NCBI GenBank assembly: GCA_035041965.1
Contig: JAPYMA010001417.1
Coordinates: 1-64,000, forward strand
Reading direction: 5' to 3'
Source: Anisakis pegreffii
Lineage: Eukaryota > Nematoda > Chromadorea > Rhabditida > Anisakidae
DNA length: 64,000 nucleotides
A model generated the notes under the pieces. That model did no database searches. It was not told the DNA's origin and saw only the letters and a list, made by a program, of their open reading frames with translations. The position numbers were made by a program, and so were the translations under genes. Of this stretch, positions 13,005 to 26,880 are shown one piece after another. The first letter of the stretch is position 1. The number at the start of each line of letters is the position of its first letter.

Positions 13005-16000
13005 ATGGCATACGCGACACCTTCTGAAAAGGTATGTTTTTCTCCATTTAGAAATAATTCTCGCAACTTATTCCAATAGCCAACGTGTTTTCTGAGGATC
13101 TTTTGGGATGAGACCAGTTAATTGAAACTGAATAATTTCAAGAAATAAATTAGCCAACCAAAAGGCATTTTCGAAAAACACTTTTCGAATGATATAAATC
13201 AGTGAATGAATACGACGCAAATTAAGTATGCCACGGTTCAACGTAGTGAACGTGATGACTCAGCATTCAAGCGATCGGATAACAACGTCAGACCACAACT
13301 GCATAAAATGATCAACGATGCATTAGCTGAATTCGACGACATCGACCAATACGCACAACCTGAAACACCCAAACTCGTCGCCAATAATTCTCAGTTAATC
13401 GTTCAATTTTCTATATTGCCCATTCAGCTTGTTCTTACCATAGTCACTGGCCAACAGCCGAAGTGTTTTTGAGTTTTCATATCTGCGGTAGAAATACTTC
13501 TAGTAATATGGTAAGTAGGCAGGATTATGTGATGATATGACGCACACTTCTACAATATTGATCTTTAGTAACATCTGCTCCAGCATTTTGCAGCAGCCAT
13601 CCTCTCTTATTTCCATTAGGAAATATTTTGGAACCGTCGAAATTTCAGGCATTCTGCAATAAGCAATTACTTGACATTTTGGCAGACATATTTCATTGAT
13701 AAACCTCTGTTATAATCCTTCCGAGAACAATTGAAGCTACATACATCCAAATCGATTCAAAAAATTTGGTTCTGCACATCATGTTCACTTCACGTACTTT
13801 CATCAAAATCTCATTCTTAATTCGTTGTAGTTGGTAGCCTATTTCAACAGAAATGAATGATCATTAAATCGAGCATTATATATATTTAACCGAGTATTAT
13901 CATTGAAAGTATCGTTTGTAAATGTTTTTCGTTTCGATTGAATTTGATGTGTGTTATGCACCAGATGGGTGTTATTGGGGTGAGAAAAAAGGAAGCTATT
14001 AAGCTGAGCTTTGACAGAGATTATCATTATCAAATATGGTTATGGGCTCGAAAAGTATGGGCTCGAAAATAACTACTGCTAAATGTCGCATTGGCGATAA
14101 GGAAAAACACAAAAAATTATAAATTACATTTTCTATTTTCTTACAATATATTAAGCTTAGTTCAGAGCGTTTTGATGAAAATGTTGTTTTACACGGTGAT
14201 ATCTCGAAGCAACGAGATGGAGAGGAAGAGACAGTGATGTTCCCATTCAAACTGAACAGCTCTATTTCTGTTCTATTCCTTTTCTGGTCTATCTGCATAG
14301 AACTGAACGGTTTCAGAATTTAGGGTGCACGAAGAGGACAGAATAGTCCTAACGCTTAAGCGGAAAACAACGACACTAATGTTCGGAATATGGACCAATT
14401 CCCCTTCCCCGGGTGGAAGAATTAGTCCAAAATCTGAATGAGGGCATCAATCATCGTAACAAGTCGTGGGGATGTCATCTTTAAAAAAAGAAACTCACAC
14501 TGGATTCATTTATGATTACAAATGATGCATGTAAAATTTTTGATTGTACCAAAAATAATAAACCAGCGATATTCACTACCCGAAGCTCGGACTTGTATGA
14601 CTTTTTTTTGCGAAGCCAAAGCAAAATAAATTGCAAAGCCGAAGTGGTAGTCGAGAATTTGGAGCATTTCACATCGTCCAAAGGGAACTCATTTGGGCAT
14701 TCCATGAAAAGCGATGAGCGCTATTGCGTTCCGCTCACGTTCACGTGCAAGGGAGAGTGTGTTTCAGATGAAAGCGAAAGCAAGAGTTCAAAGTGATTCT
14801 AGCGTTTTTAAGTTCATTACAAGTATTTGATGGATTAATATTGTCTCAACAGTCTACCTAACACTGTTACCTACTTAAATGTATTTAATCGTTGTGTAAA
14901 GTGACGTTGCGGACCAATGAAATTACAATTTAATCTACTATAGTTAGTTTATTCTCTCGCTTCCTTCTGTTCTCTCGAAGTACAACAAATTGCGTATCAG
15001 TTCGACACGACAGTATGTATGGAGCCAAACGTTAGTGTTGAATTGTGGAGTATTGTTGATAGAATGTTTATGAAGCGATTGAAAATATAATGCACTGATA
15101 GATGAACTATCAAATTGTGTATGTTCATCTCTGTGTGCATTTGTACAGCTAACGATGTTGTGATGAGTACGTGTTATTATGGGGAATAATAGCAGGGAGT
15201 GTGGAGTGATACTGAAAGCGACGCGAAGGAATCGAACTGACTGATAAGCGAAGACGACTTATTGTTGATTTTTTAGTTGATCACAGTTGACATTTTCAAT
15301 CAACGGTTTATTGTTTACGGCTTATTGAATGATCACTAAACAATAGAGGGATTGATTCGCTGCTCATTTGCAATCTTTATTTGACGGTCTGTCCAAAATT
15401 TACAACACTCTCTTTCAACCGCCCGTCTCGATAACATTTCTTAAATAGATCACATGACACTTGCTCTAAGAGTCACTCATCGAATTAGGATGTATGGAAC
15501 AACTTGGTCAGTTCATCAGAAATTAAAAAGAACAGTTAACAACAGTTTTCTAGCAAAAAAATCAGAACGTAGTCGATAGACAAAGATTGTGAAGGAATGA
15601 TAGAATACACACAAAAACTATTGTGCTGATGAACGAGGAGCTCATCAACTGGTTCATGCTGATAGAGTATCTGGTGAGGGTATGCGATGGAACAGACACT
15701 GCTCCAGAGAAAATGAACCTATTTTAAAGTGAAACGTGAATGTTAATCTGTTGCATACATGAACGTCTTTCTTCACAACTTCACTTGAACGTTCCATAAA
15801 TTCCAACTTAAATTTTTTCACGAATCTAAACAAATACATTTACGTAAACGGATATTTCCAACATTCATTGTAATGATTTACAATTTTTGTACAACTGGAA
15901 AATCTTCAGATTAAATTTACGGTGAATTTGTTCATAAAAATTAAAAATGATTTCATTTCCGTAAGCTGTGCAATAGGCTGGTCAACACAGTCGCATTCAC

Positions 16001-16534
16001 TTTTCAGCAACAATTTATGATAACAATATTACCAATAATTGGTGGAGTGGTTTTTTTTGCCAACAAAGTATTTTCACTAGAATCAAATAATGGTGAAAAT
16101 AATTAAAATTTTTTAGTCACAGACTGAGTGAAGAGATCGATCGGTCACAGCGAAAGAAGACTTGTTCCCTTGCACGTGTTGCAGAAGACTGGAATGGTGA
16201 TGCCGACAAAGAACAGCTTTCCGTGAAGAAGGGTGAAATACTCAAGGTTCGTTTCAATCATCAATATCGATAAATCACTTAATGCGGAGAGTTTTTATCA
16301 TTTTGCACAGAAAATACAATGCAGTCTCATAGGTCTGATATAATGCACCATTGAATCTGTGCAAATTTCAAACCAGTAATGAATGAACTACGAAAGAAAT
16401 TTCTCGTTCATAATGTTCAGATTATTGAAAAGCAACGATCAGTGTGTAAGTGTACGAATATGGCGGGGGAAATCGGATGGGTACCAACAGAGAACTTAGC
16501 CCGAACAAACGTCAAGAGACACTCAGCACATTGA
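13005..16534 (+). CDS. small SH3-domain adaptor-like protein, 145 aa
   Basis: Exons 13005-13031, 13227-13393, 16117-16246 and 16421-16534 join in phases 0, 2, 0. Residues up to about 80 are polar and unstructured. From about residue 81 the C-terminus is an SH3 domain: ALYDY-like strand SLARVAEDW, then D-K-E-Q-L-S-V-K-K-G-E-I-L-K, then I-I-E-K, and closing G-W-V-P-T-E-N-L. These correspond to the family's ELSFxxGD, diverging turn and G-x-[IV]-P-x-N-[YF] signatures. It would bind proline-rich partners. The usual ALYDY tyrosine and the WW pair after the n-Src loop are not conserved, so ligand binding may differ. An alternative start is the ATG at 13206, giving 143 aa, because the 27-nt first exon is short and its acceptor partner (TTAAG) is weak. 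The long second intron (13394-16116) could hide a missed exon. Confidence 0.65.
13394..16116. other. large intron of the SH3 gene
   Basis: 2.7 kb without a convincing exon. A 94-codon open frame at 14512-14796 (+) lies in a GC-richer patch and is also open on the minus strand. It has no splice context or recognisable motif, so it is not called a gene. Confidence 0.4.
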
Positions 16535-17965
16535 TTGTACAGTTACTGCTTTGATTCAAATATCCAATAAATTATTTGTCTCATGAATATTTGCAAGGCT
16601 TGACAACGTCTTGAAAGGACACGCGATTAAGCAATCCACTTACGATGATTGATCTCAAAATGACATTGCTACGCAATCAATTTCAGCCTACACTAACAAC
16701 AATCTTTATTTGAAAACTTCGATAGTTTTCTTTCGCATCAAATTTATGCATTCCACGTATCATTCATCATTTTAGATTTGATGATACTTTACAAAAAACA
16801 ATTCATTAAATAAATCTGATGTTAACAAAGAACAAAAATTTCCGAACAAAGTGAGCAAAAATGATGACAATCGGGTGAAATCAGATGAACATTAATTAGG
16901 GATAAGACGAAAAATTACCGACTGAATAAGAAGAAATAATTCGAACTGATAACAACACAACGATACTCTTTTATTCGATTCGATGATGCTGATAAGTCAT
17001 TTAGTTTCTCTTCGAAATATTCCTAAAACAATATTCAAACTTCAAGAAACAATAACAAAACAAAATACTGCAACGTTATAATAACTGAATACGACATGTC
17101 CACAAAAAAAAAACAAAAAATTTTGCTCAAAACTGTCATAAAAATCTAACGACGATAACTGCAAACAGATGGCATTAGATTCAGTCAAATTTGTTCTCAT
17201 CGTAAATTTAGTGATCACAGAAGACAAACTGCCGTCGTTTGAGAATATTAGATCGCTTTCATCAAACTCAGACGTGTTCTCTGATAACTGTGGCACAGCA
17301 CTCAAGTACGCACGGAAATTATTACCTCACGGAAGATAAATTTGACACTTTCTACGTAATGAATTTCAACCTACACTAACATCAATCTCTGATTATCGCA
17401 AATATACAAAATATGTTTAATTATCAACATTGGAACAATATCTGTCACAGATAATAGATATTCTAACAAACATTTGATGAAATATATGGCGATAAACATC
17501 ACGATGAAATAATTACCAAATTATTCATCACCTGATACGGAATTTTGAAAATACGTCACTTTGTAGGCACAACAAAAGAATTTGAGAGAAACTCTATTTC
17601 TAATTTTAAAAAAAAGCGATAGTCAACAACCACAGCTGATCGATCTATCAGCGATACTTCAAGCAATCATTTCGATGAACCTATCATTCTTTAAAGAGAT
17701 CAGTTTCGTGGATTTACACACCTCTTGTTCTAGCGTTTACAGTTTCTTGAATCAACCAGTTATTTCGTCAATTCTCACTCAATTACACTTTTGTCAGAAA
17801 TTTTGCGCGCATATTGAATTCGTCGTTCAGTTTACGAATAATTTGTAAGACGAACAATAGATGGATGACCCGTGTATATGTAAAAGACAAAATAAAAAGA
17901 TATTCGAAGCGCACAAATCTATCCATCTAAACGAAACAGTGAATAATAACAATACAGTTTCATCT
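16535..17965. other. convergent intergenic region
   Basis: Spacer between the SH3 gene (+) and the 3' end of the importin gene (minus). Two stretches, 17171-17341 and 17582-17848, have open, codon-like frames on the + strand, and the first is also open on the minus strand. Neither matches a known domain. Otherwise AT-rich with no feature seen. Confidence 0.35.
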
Positions 17966-20900
17966 TCAACTAGCATTCGCACCGCCAAAATCAAAAGATG
18001 TCGGCACGGGTGCGTTCACATTGAACACATAACCACCCTGTTGTTCGACCTTCTTACTGTTCGCTAACGAAACTCGTTGTTCACACACGGTTAATATCTT
18101 CTGAAATGCTGCCATCTTCTGCTCATCTCCACACTCCATCAACGCCATCAACAGACCCTCGTCACATTTTTGTAAAGCTGCAAAAAGATCACTCTAATGG
18201 ACAGTGTTCACTGCAGTATACATCATACGATAAGCATCCGCATTTTGAACCAACCGGTGGGCTAAGATCGTTCATTGCTCTAACATGCAATGAATAATAA
18301 AAGTTATCAATAAATTAGCGAAATGGTATAAAACGTAGTCTGCGATGAATTTCGTTTAGTTCTCGGTTTTGGCGCAGATTACACTCATCAATGTTACATG
18401 ATGTAACTCCACTTTGTACATTTCATCTAACGCAGCACGCACGAACACTATCGGTTTATGATAGATTGTTAAACATGGCACAACAAATAATAACACTAAA
18501 TGTAATTTAAAGAATCTGTTTTGCGCAGAAATAAACAATTTTTCCAAAAAATTATTAATTTTCTTCCTTGTAACTTAGTGGAATGTTTCGATGAGAACAC
18601 TTCTTAATTGCACTTTCACGGTTTTCAGTCGAATGAATTCTCTGGATGCATACTATAATTGCAAGTAAAGGAATCAGTCACCTTCCAAAGTCTCTTTATA
18701 AACGACAAATGCATCGATGATATCGTCATCATCAATTGGTGTATAATATCCTTCTATTGAGTCATCATCCCAGTCTTCATCATCCTCTTCTTCCGAATCG
18801 CTTTCTTCTGTATCACCGCTGTTCGTTTCACTTTTCTGCAATATTCCATCCATATGTTTAAATGCACATTATGCCGTGTAAGCAAGGAGCATTCAATGAT
18901 TCTTCCACGATGAAATACAATAGCGAAACGCATTCAGCTGGAGGGATGTCAATGGAACTAAATTATTCAATCCAAATGCAACGGAATATAATCGACGACA
19001 CAAAACAAAATGACAATGAACCCTTTCAGCTTTTTTCTGATGCTTCGCAAGTGTCTCAAGATACTCCAACGTTCCCTCATCAATTTCGTCCTCACTATCG
19101 CCCAAATCCTCTTCTCGTTCTTCATCATCCTGCAACTAATCTCAGCCTCAAAAACCAATCATCCAGTGAACACAACTTAAATAATACAAATGATTTATTT
19201 ATTTATTTATTTTCTCAGCTATTATTGTACATTTCGTACATAAGCCTCCAAATAATTCGTTACTAATCATTTGTATTGCAAAATACAAATGATTAGTATT
19301 ATTTTGGCTGATTCCTTTATCAATAATTCCCGAAAAAGCAAAAGCAGAAATGCGTCAAAAATTGAAGACGTAATCTATGTATCATGTTTGTTATCAATGC
19401 TACAAGTGACGTGTTTGAAGACGTTGTTACAAGAGACAAAGAATGCAGGAAACATTCTCAGACTCAAATAACACTGACATAAGCAAAAAAAAAATCATCA
19501 TCAATATGAATTATTACACTCACTTCACTGTTATCCTGTTCTTGACGTTTCTCTTCCGCTAAACGATTTTCAGCTTGGCTTTTCATCGCCTTTTGCAACG
19601 CATCGAGTAATGCAACTATCGTTTCGTTGACCTGACAGTGATGACAATTTAAAAAAAAAAACAAGTTGGAACGTTGTTTTTCTGTGAGAAATGAATGAAT
19701 TTGGTAAACTGCGAAAAAGATTGTTTATTGATAGTGCACTCGTCGCATAATTCAGAACAAATCAATACTTCACACTTCTCGGCAACAAATAAACGAGAAA
19801 AATGATGAATGAATACATAAGTGGATAAAGCGCATAGATGAGTACCATGCAGTACCTTTGATGCTTGCTGCTGAAGGAGTGATGGTCTCAGTTGTGGTGT
19901 GAGCTTTGTTAACGCACAAAACGCGATTATTGCCATTTTACGATCGTGAATTCCGCTCAGCTTGGGCGCAATCGAGATGAGTTCACTGAGCAGGTAATTG
20001 AGTGTGTTTGTACCATGTGGCTGCATTCGTGGCAATAAACTAATGAATAATTCCGTATTGTAATAGAGACTTGCACAGAGTACCTTAATAAAATCCTTTT
20101 AATCTAATTAAATCGGCACTGGGAGCAAAAATTTCCAAGAAGTTAGCATTTATTCAAAATATTTGAATAATTGCTTATCAAAATAATTCAAATCATTTAA
20201 TAGTAACAGATTTGCTGATGATATTGTCCAGTGCAATGAAACCTCACTAGAGCAATGCTCAATACTCAACACATATTGCCACGGTAGGAATGTTCAAGGT
20301 TGATTAAAATTTTTGGAAACTGTAATTACTGCCATTCCCTACCGTATTCTAAGGAGATGTCATGCCCCTTGTGCCCTTGTGGCAGGAATCAAACGAACGA
20401 TCAAAAATCATCAAAAACAGCACAAGAAAGAATCTAATTCATTCAATTTGACAATGCCTGCATACATTCTCAAAGGCAGGTTAATCATGAGAAAAATCAA
20501 TCACCTCAAAAGTGAATCGGTCATTCCTCACGCACAAATGATCATTCAAAAACGTTCAGCAAATCAACTGCATATTACAAAAACGAATGAGAAATGAACA
20601 AAAGTAAAAACACTGCAAATAACAAACCATTACAAGCATCACTTTCAACTCTTTACCATCTTCAAACGGTTGATGCAATCTTGTTATCACCAGCTGTATT
20701 ATATCAGGTACTAAGTAATCAATTCGACCCTAAATCAATGAACAAATCAACATTACATTATTGATGGCATCGATAGGTTCCTAAATAAAACTCATTATGA
20801 CCAACTCAACACTTTCACAGCGTTCATTTTTGTAAAGCAGTAAAATAAAATGAACGATGTAAAAGAGAATGGCAGCGTACTGTCGATTAGAGTAATGACA

Positions 20901-23900
20901 ATAATAAGACCGATGATCATAGACTCAACCTGGCACTGCAAAATAAGGCACTCAAGCATTTTGGCTGCATGTATCTGATCGTCCTCACTGAATTCTTCTT
21001 TGAACATATTGACAACCATTTCAACGAAAGCATTCACTCTCTCAGGTCTTGCCAAAAAACTGTCCGTGTCGACCGTTAGGTATGAATGCAACACAGGCAT
21101 CATATCTGCAAACAACCCAGCTTTATGATTATATCCAACTAAAACTCATCATTCAATAAACAACACCATTTGTTGCACTCAATCTGAACATAATTAAGTA
21201 ACAATATTGATAAAAGATTGCAAAAACTGATTATCGAAAGCAATGCACGAATAAAATTTCATAATTGTCTGAATGCAAGCTCATAACTCTGTCAATATGA
21301 ATCACTGACATACTCAAAACAAAATTTATAAAAAGATCTACGTAAATATTCCCTTAATATCATCTAAAATGAGATTTTCATAGAAGTATTACCAACGAAA
21401 AGTGATCCCCCTTCATTCACTGCCACCTTGTGTATTTCAAAGAAAATCTGCCACATTGGTTCACTGACAGAAGTGAGTATGAGCGAGTTGATCAACGCTA
21501 GAATCTCTTCGAAATAATCTGAAAAATGGATGTCATCAAACAGTCATCTCGTTCGGATACTACTTATCCATAGCCGTTCATCGTATCCTTGGCATTCATC
21601 AAACGGTTGCGTGGTGCGAAACAGCTATTTGAGAACCAATTTCATCATTTAAAACGCAACAAATCACAACAAACAAATAATTACATCGAAGTTCTTAAAT
21701 TCAAACTATGTGGTTTATATGAGCGAAATGATAAACGTTTTGAAAAGCTGATCAACACTGAAAAGTATTTCCAGTTTGAATTCAAATGAACTATCGCATC
21801 AAGTGTTAGTCCGTACACACACATTTGCAGCGAATGTCTAAAATATTGCAAAATCAAATTTATAAGAAAATGCAACGTAACCAAAATCAAACCTATTTGG
21901 TAGTTCTCGAGAACAGATTTAATCACTCGAATGACTTGCACTTCAATGTGATGCATTATTTCTTGATTATCTTCAACAATTTCCAGTACTGAGCCAAGCG
22001 TTGACAGTATTCCCATTATCGTCACTGTCCTATCTTCTTCTTGATTCTCGTTCAGAGTCAATTGCAAGAAGATATTCGCCTTTAATCATTCAGTCAAACA
22101 TTACGCTCTAATAGTTGATGTTTTCTTGCACTTTTATTCGATCTAACGAAAAAGAGATAATACTCGTTCATTAATATCATACAACCAACACTTATGCATC
22201 TTTGTATTGCTAGACCAATTGACGGTAAATAAACAAGGATGCAACCATGAGTACAATCTCAATCAAATATGCATGATGGTCAAAAAAATAAGAAACAAAC
22301 CAGTTCAGTGGTGACATCGAGAGCAATCGGGATAACGTCCTCAACGTACTGATCTATAACCTCATCCATCACTGCAGTCATTTCTTCGATTTCAGCACGT
22401 GCCACCAAACGAAGAACCTCGAGTATGACGACTCGAATGTGCGGTTTGATCATTGCATGAACTTAATTTAATCATTACATCATATTCCATTAGTAATAAT
22501 ACGATCATCAATTGCGTTACTATTCTCACAAAGCGATCTTTATTTCATTTCGTTCACATTCATATACATTTTGAGGTTGGCTTCGTTTCATTTGATCACT
22601 TCTGAATAACAAGCTGAACATTTACGATCATATTTTATTCTCCAAAAGTCATCTAACTTGGATATCAAAACGTGTGACGGAGTAGAGCTGATTGATACTT
22701 TGCTTCATAATCTCAAATTGAACGCTTCAATTTGATTAGAACATCAACTGCTTCTCTTTAATAGCTTTATAAATAAACGAATGAGAGCAACTTAAAAGTT
22801 GTGCCAGCAAAACAACGAACCTTTTTGCTGATCATGTAAAAGTGCTTGCACAGCAATTGCAGCCTCCACTTTAACAGGTAACTCCTCGTTTGCATCAGCC
22901 AATCTTGTCACCAGTGCATCAACTATTTTATGCATTATGCCAGCCGATGTGAACTTTGCTTCTGAGAATTTCTGTAATCGATATGAATATGTACAGATAA
23001 ACTGATCAAATTCAACCAAAACGAAGAAATGAATAAGGAAATAAACATACTTGAATAGCCCAGCACGCAGTTGCACGCAGGAAACGAACCGGATTTGAAA
23101 TGCGAGGTACAATGACGGCATCGATCAACTTTTCAACATCTTTCTTGTATAACTACAATATGTAATATGAATGCGGTAATCTAAAAAGCACTGAATACTA
23201 CATTATAGAAAAGATAAATGAAAAGACCTTATTTTTATTCAATGCTGACGACAATTCACCAATAAGTCGCAATGCACCGTCTTGTTCACGAGCATCTGCT
23301 TCGTTCGAATTAAGTACTTGCAATAGAAATTCCAATATTGGTTGTAACACATTCTTTCGCTTTGAAGTTGCTGTCAAAACGGTTACAGCAGCTACAGCAG
23401 GATTGTATAGATCGCCAAATAAATCTCAAACGATCACATATAATTGTACAAAGTGAAATATACGATGGGAACGTTAAAACTAACTGCTACGATAGCACGT
23501 AAGGAAATTATTATTCTCTACTAATATTCCAAATATTATTCAAAGAAACTACTGCCACACACCATATTTAAATCGAACATATTCTTCCGGTGAATCGTTC
23601 CATAATTCTTCATCATCATCCGAATGTTTCAATAGCGGGAAGATGATCGTTTGTATCATTTCCTATTAGTTCATTATTTTCATAATCATGGGTGAAACGT
23701 TCTAAGTGATCAAAATTCTTACAACAATTGAGCAAGAGCAGTTCTTTATAACCGATAAACAGCAAATTTCATATCCAAGTTAAAGGTAATAATCACCTGG
23801 CAATGGGGTTTAATCACCTTCCAAGTATGTGACTGAGATACCGCAGTACCAATGTATTGAAGAATTGAATTCAAAACTCTCGGTGAAACGAATTCACCAT

Positions 23901-26242
23901 TTCGGTAGCGATTCAACACATTCAAACACGTGTTCACGGTAGGAACTGCGAAATGTGTCACGTAGTTGTCGGCAAACTGTGCGTAGTCACTCTCAACTTG
24001 TCCTGGAGAACCGTATCTGAAATTTTATTTTATCACAATACATCTGATCGTTACTTAGTTATAATCATTATCAGTTACTTACTGACATGACTTATGAGCA
24101 TTACAATACCAACTATCGCATTAACTTTGATACGAGTGCTGTTCTGAATAAATTTGCAAATCGAATGTACTAAAAAACCACTGCAAACTACAGTTCTTAG
24201 AATACCTTTAAAAAGGATGAAATCAAATATGTAATGTTGCCATTGTTCAATAGAGAAACGACGGAATCGAACAAAAGCAAAAAAAACCTCTCAAAAATGC
24301 GATGCGTGGTGGCACTCGCCCACTTTTTGCACTTCCACCAGACAGTTCTCTGCCTGTCATCCTCATCAATATTATTCACTTCTGCCGGCACAGGTCTTTC
24401 GATAACAATTCGTAACTGCTCAAGCCACTGTCCCAATGCATTCATATCCATCATTTCCAGATTCAATGAGAACTGAATGTTCTCTCAATTATTATCATTA
24501 CAAGCACTCAATTAGCAAACTGATTTAGTTTGAAAGAAAAACAGAGGAAGACTGCTGCTCATTAACTGCATTGTTGATCAGAACACAGATATATCCTATT
24601 TCTAATTTTCACTTCACCATCGATGCCTATGAGCGTTAATGCTAAATCAGTGTAAATATTGCAAAAGAATGAGACAATACACAATAAAAGCATTTTATTT
24701 CAAATACTCATTCGTATGTGAAATGAAACGCTTGTATGCTATATATCAATAATTCTATACCTGAACAAGGCCATAAAATATTTTGAGAATAATCTTTTGA
24801 AGAAGACACGATTCTTGAGATGCGTCCGGCATTAACGTTACCAATCGATCTAACAACATCGGCAATAGAACACTCATTGTTTCAACTAAAGGCTTCTTTT
24901 CCTTTACACGACGATATCTGAAATCAAGTTAATGATATATTTTAGTCAATTTCATCGGTAATTTTTAGAAGATTCAGCTGGAATCCGATTATCGTCAAGT
25001 AATTGTTCAGACGTAAATGCAAATGAACAGATCGACTCGAATTCAGCTAATTCTGTGATGTCAAAATTTCTAAAAATTGCGTTATTGAAAGAGTGATGAA
25101 ATCAACTGAGATTACGAATCAAACATACATTTTTGCATTCCAAATTATGACCTCACTTGTTCTCTTAATAAACCAATATGAAAAGAATTGAAAATTGCGG
25201 AAGACGTCACCAACAAATCACTAACTCATAGAGTTTAACCAATCTTCGCAGAACAAGAAGTGCACCCAGCCAAGACGGTCCATCAACCGAGTGGAGTAAC
25301 GTAGTCACCTTTTGGGGCAGATGTGGCCATTCCTTTGGAAAATCATGTCTCATTATGGTTCCAATCGCCGTACACAACTGTACTCTGAAACGAGCATTTG
25401 CCTGAATAAATGATTTTCTCTATAAATAGTCTTAGTGAATTGAATACACCGTTTGAGAGATTCAATGACGTTTAATAGATAAACAAAAACAAACGAAATA
25501 TGCACCTGATTGCTTCTGGAGACGCAACGATGGCGTCTATGATGTGTTCACGAATGATATGTTTATCTTGTTCAGAAAGAACAAACATTCCTGAAGACTT
25601 CTCATCTTCGTCCAAAGCCCAACTCCTTCAAAACAATTTTTAATTCAAAAAATGAACTAAAATTACTGCACCTCTTATATCAACACACTAAGAGGAATTA
25701 TAAAATACAAACTGAAGTGTTTTCTACGAGCCAGCAGAAGAACCAAAAGAAACAATAATGATGCAGTAGAAAACATTGACAAATTAATACCTATTAATGA
25801 CATTTTTTAAGTAAATCACGGCTGCTTGACGTGCCGAACAATCAACACCTTCATCCATTATAATTTGCAATAATAAAGGTGCAAATCCCATCAGCTTGGT
25901 TGCCTTCAAAGAACTTAATTTTTCAGAAAACTTCAAAGGCTAGATTACTACAAAAAAAACAATGTGGTATTCCTTTGGCAGAATTTTCAAACAAAGTAGA
26001 ATTAAAATTATTTGCATTTTGATACAGTTGAACGATATTAAAGGTTAGAAATACTGCGACGGAACTGGGAAATAAAATAAGAATAAGCGAATACGAATGA
26101 GCAAATGATCAAGTAGGGGTATAACACAGCATTTGAACATAATAACAAGAAAACTGACACGATCAAGATATGCTGTTGCCTCTTTTTGATCAGTTGATGA
26201 GGTGGTAGCTTGAAGAGCACGGACAACTCCATCACGTTCCAT
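17966..26242 (-). CDS. IPO7: importin-7/importin-8 homologue, 21 exons, 1048 aa
   Basis: A nuclear import receptor of the importin-beta family. It carries cargo such as ribosomal proteins and histones through the pore and releases it on Ran-GTP. Exons, 5' to 3' on the minus strand, run 26242-26159, 25903-25791, 25625-25506, 25384-25226, 24917-24761, 24472-24288, 24016-23797, 23662-23563, 23424-23228, 23152-23051, 22971-22821, 22461-22301, 22079-21893, 21518-21393, 21105-20930, 20729-20643, 20095-19856, 19631-19524, 19129-19022, 18835-18682 and 18177-17966. All phases agree. The product is colinear with animal importin-7 (about 1040 aa) from end to end. Landmarks are RQAAVIYLKN in HEAT repeat 1, WWKCKKWA, ELPVKVEAAIAVQALL, the MMPVLHSYLTVDTD block, the strongly acidic tract in exons 19-20 and the C-terminal SFDFGG. 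It looks intact, with no frameshift. The start is the ATG five bases after a TGTAG acceptor. Confidence 0.93.
19181..19298. repeat. hairpin / MITE-like repeat in an importin intron
   Basis: A perfect 17-bp stem (19261-19277 with 19282-19298, loop of 4) whose core AATACAAATGATT occurs a third time at 19187-19199, next to an (ATTT)n tract. It lies in the intron between exons 18 and 19 of the importin gene. It could be a short palindromic transposon remnant or a chance AT hairpin. Confidence 0.5.
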
Positions 26243-26880
26243 CCCTACAGCCAATTATTTCTATCGAAAACAATCCACAATTTTATTGTTTCAACGCTTG
26301 CTATTTATTACCCACCTCAAAAACACTTAAATGTTTTGACTGAAAAAAAAAACGAATTGGAACAACTGTGAACGTTGGAAATTGAATTAACACAATACAC
26401 CGGAATCATGACCAGCTACTCCTAGATGACAGCATGAATCTATTCCAAATTAATCACGGAATGAACAAATTATTGTTTAGTCATGGACATGTAACGACAA
26501 ATAAATAACTTAATCACGGAATGAACAAATGTTCAGGACATAGAACGACTCGTTCGCCCGATAACAAATAGAATGAACGTTGAAAAAAGCTTCACACCGA
26601 ACAGTTTTACTCAATGAACAATAATCATCGATATTACCATTAGTGCTATTGTAGCTATCACTATTATTATCACATCAAAGCTGCTGAAATGGACAATTTA
26701 TTGGCTAATGATCCTCAAGCGACCTCAACGAACATTTGTTATGATCCTCAAACGACCTCAACAGAAACATCCAGAAATTTGGGACTTTGAGAATTATAAT
26801 TTCGAACCAATAACCATCCCATCCCTACTTCAAAGTGTTACTCAATGTTACGCGAAATAGTCACTGCGAACAGGCTTCGT
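26243..26880. other. intergenic DNA with a 20-bp direct repeat
   Basis: Upstream of the importin start. The word TTAATCACGGAATGAACAAA occurs at about 26451-26470 and again at about 26511-26530, each followed by similar text (a CATG(G)ACATG/AGGACAT-type stretch and AACGAC), so a unit of about 61 bp is duplicated. No gene was seen. Confidence 0.55.

Noticed and set aside
14512..14796. 94-codon open frame on the + strand
   Set aside because: Open on both strands in a GC-richer patch, no domain, no convincing splice sites. It lies inside the SH3 gene's long intron.
18862..19266. Open frame of 134 codons on the + strand
   Set aside because: Antisense to the acidic-tract exons of the importin gene. 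Low-codon-bias shadow of a repetitive coding region.
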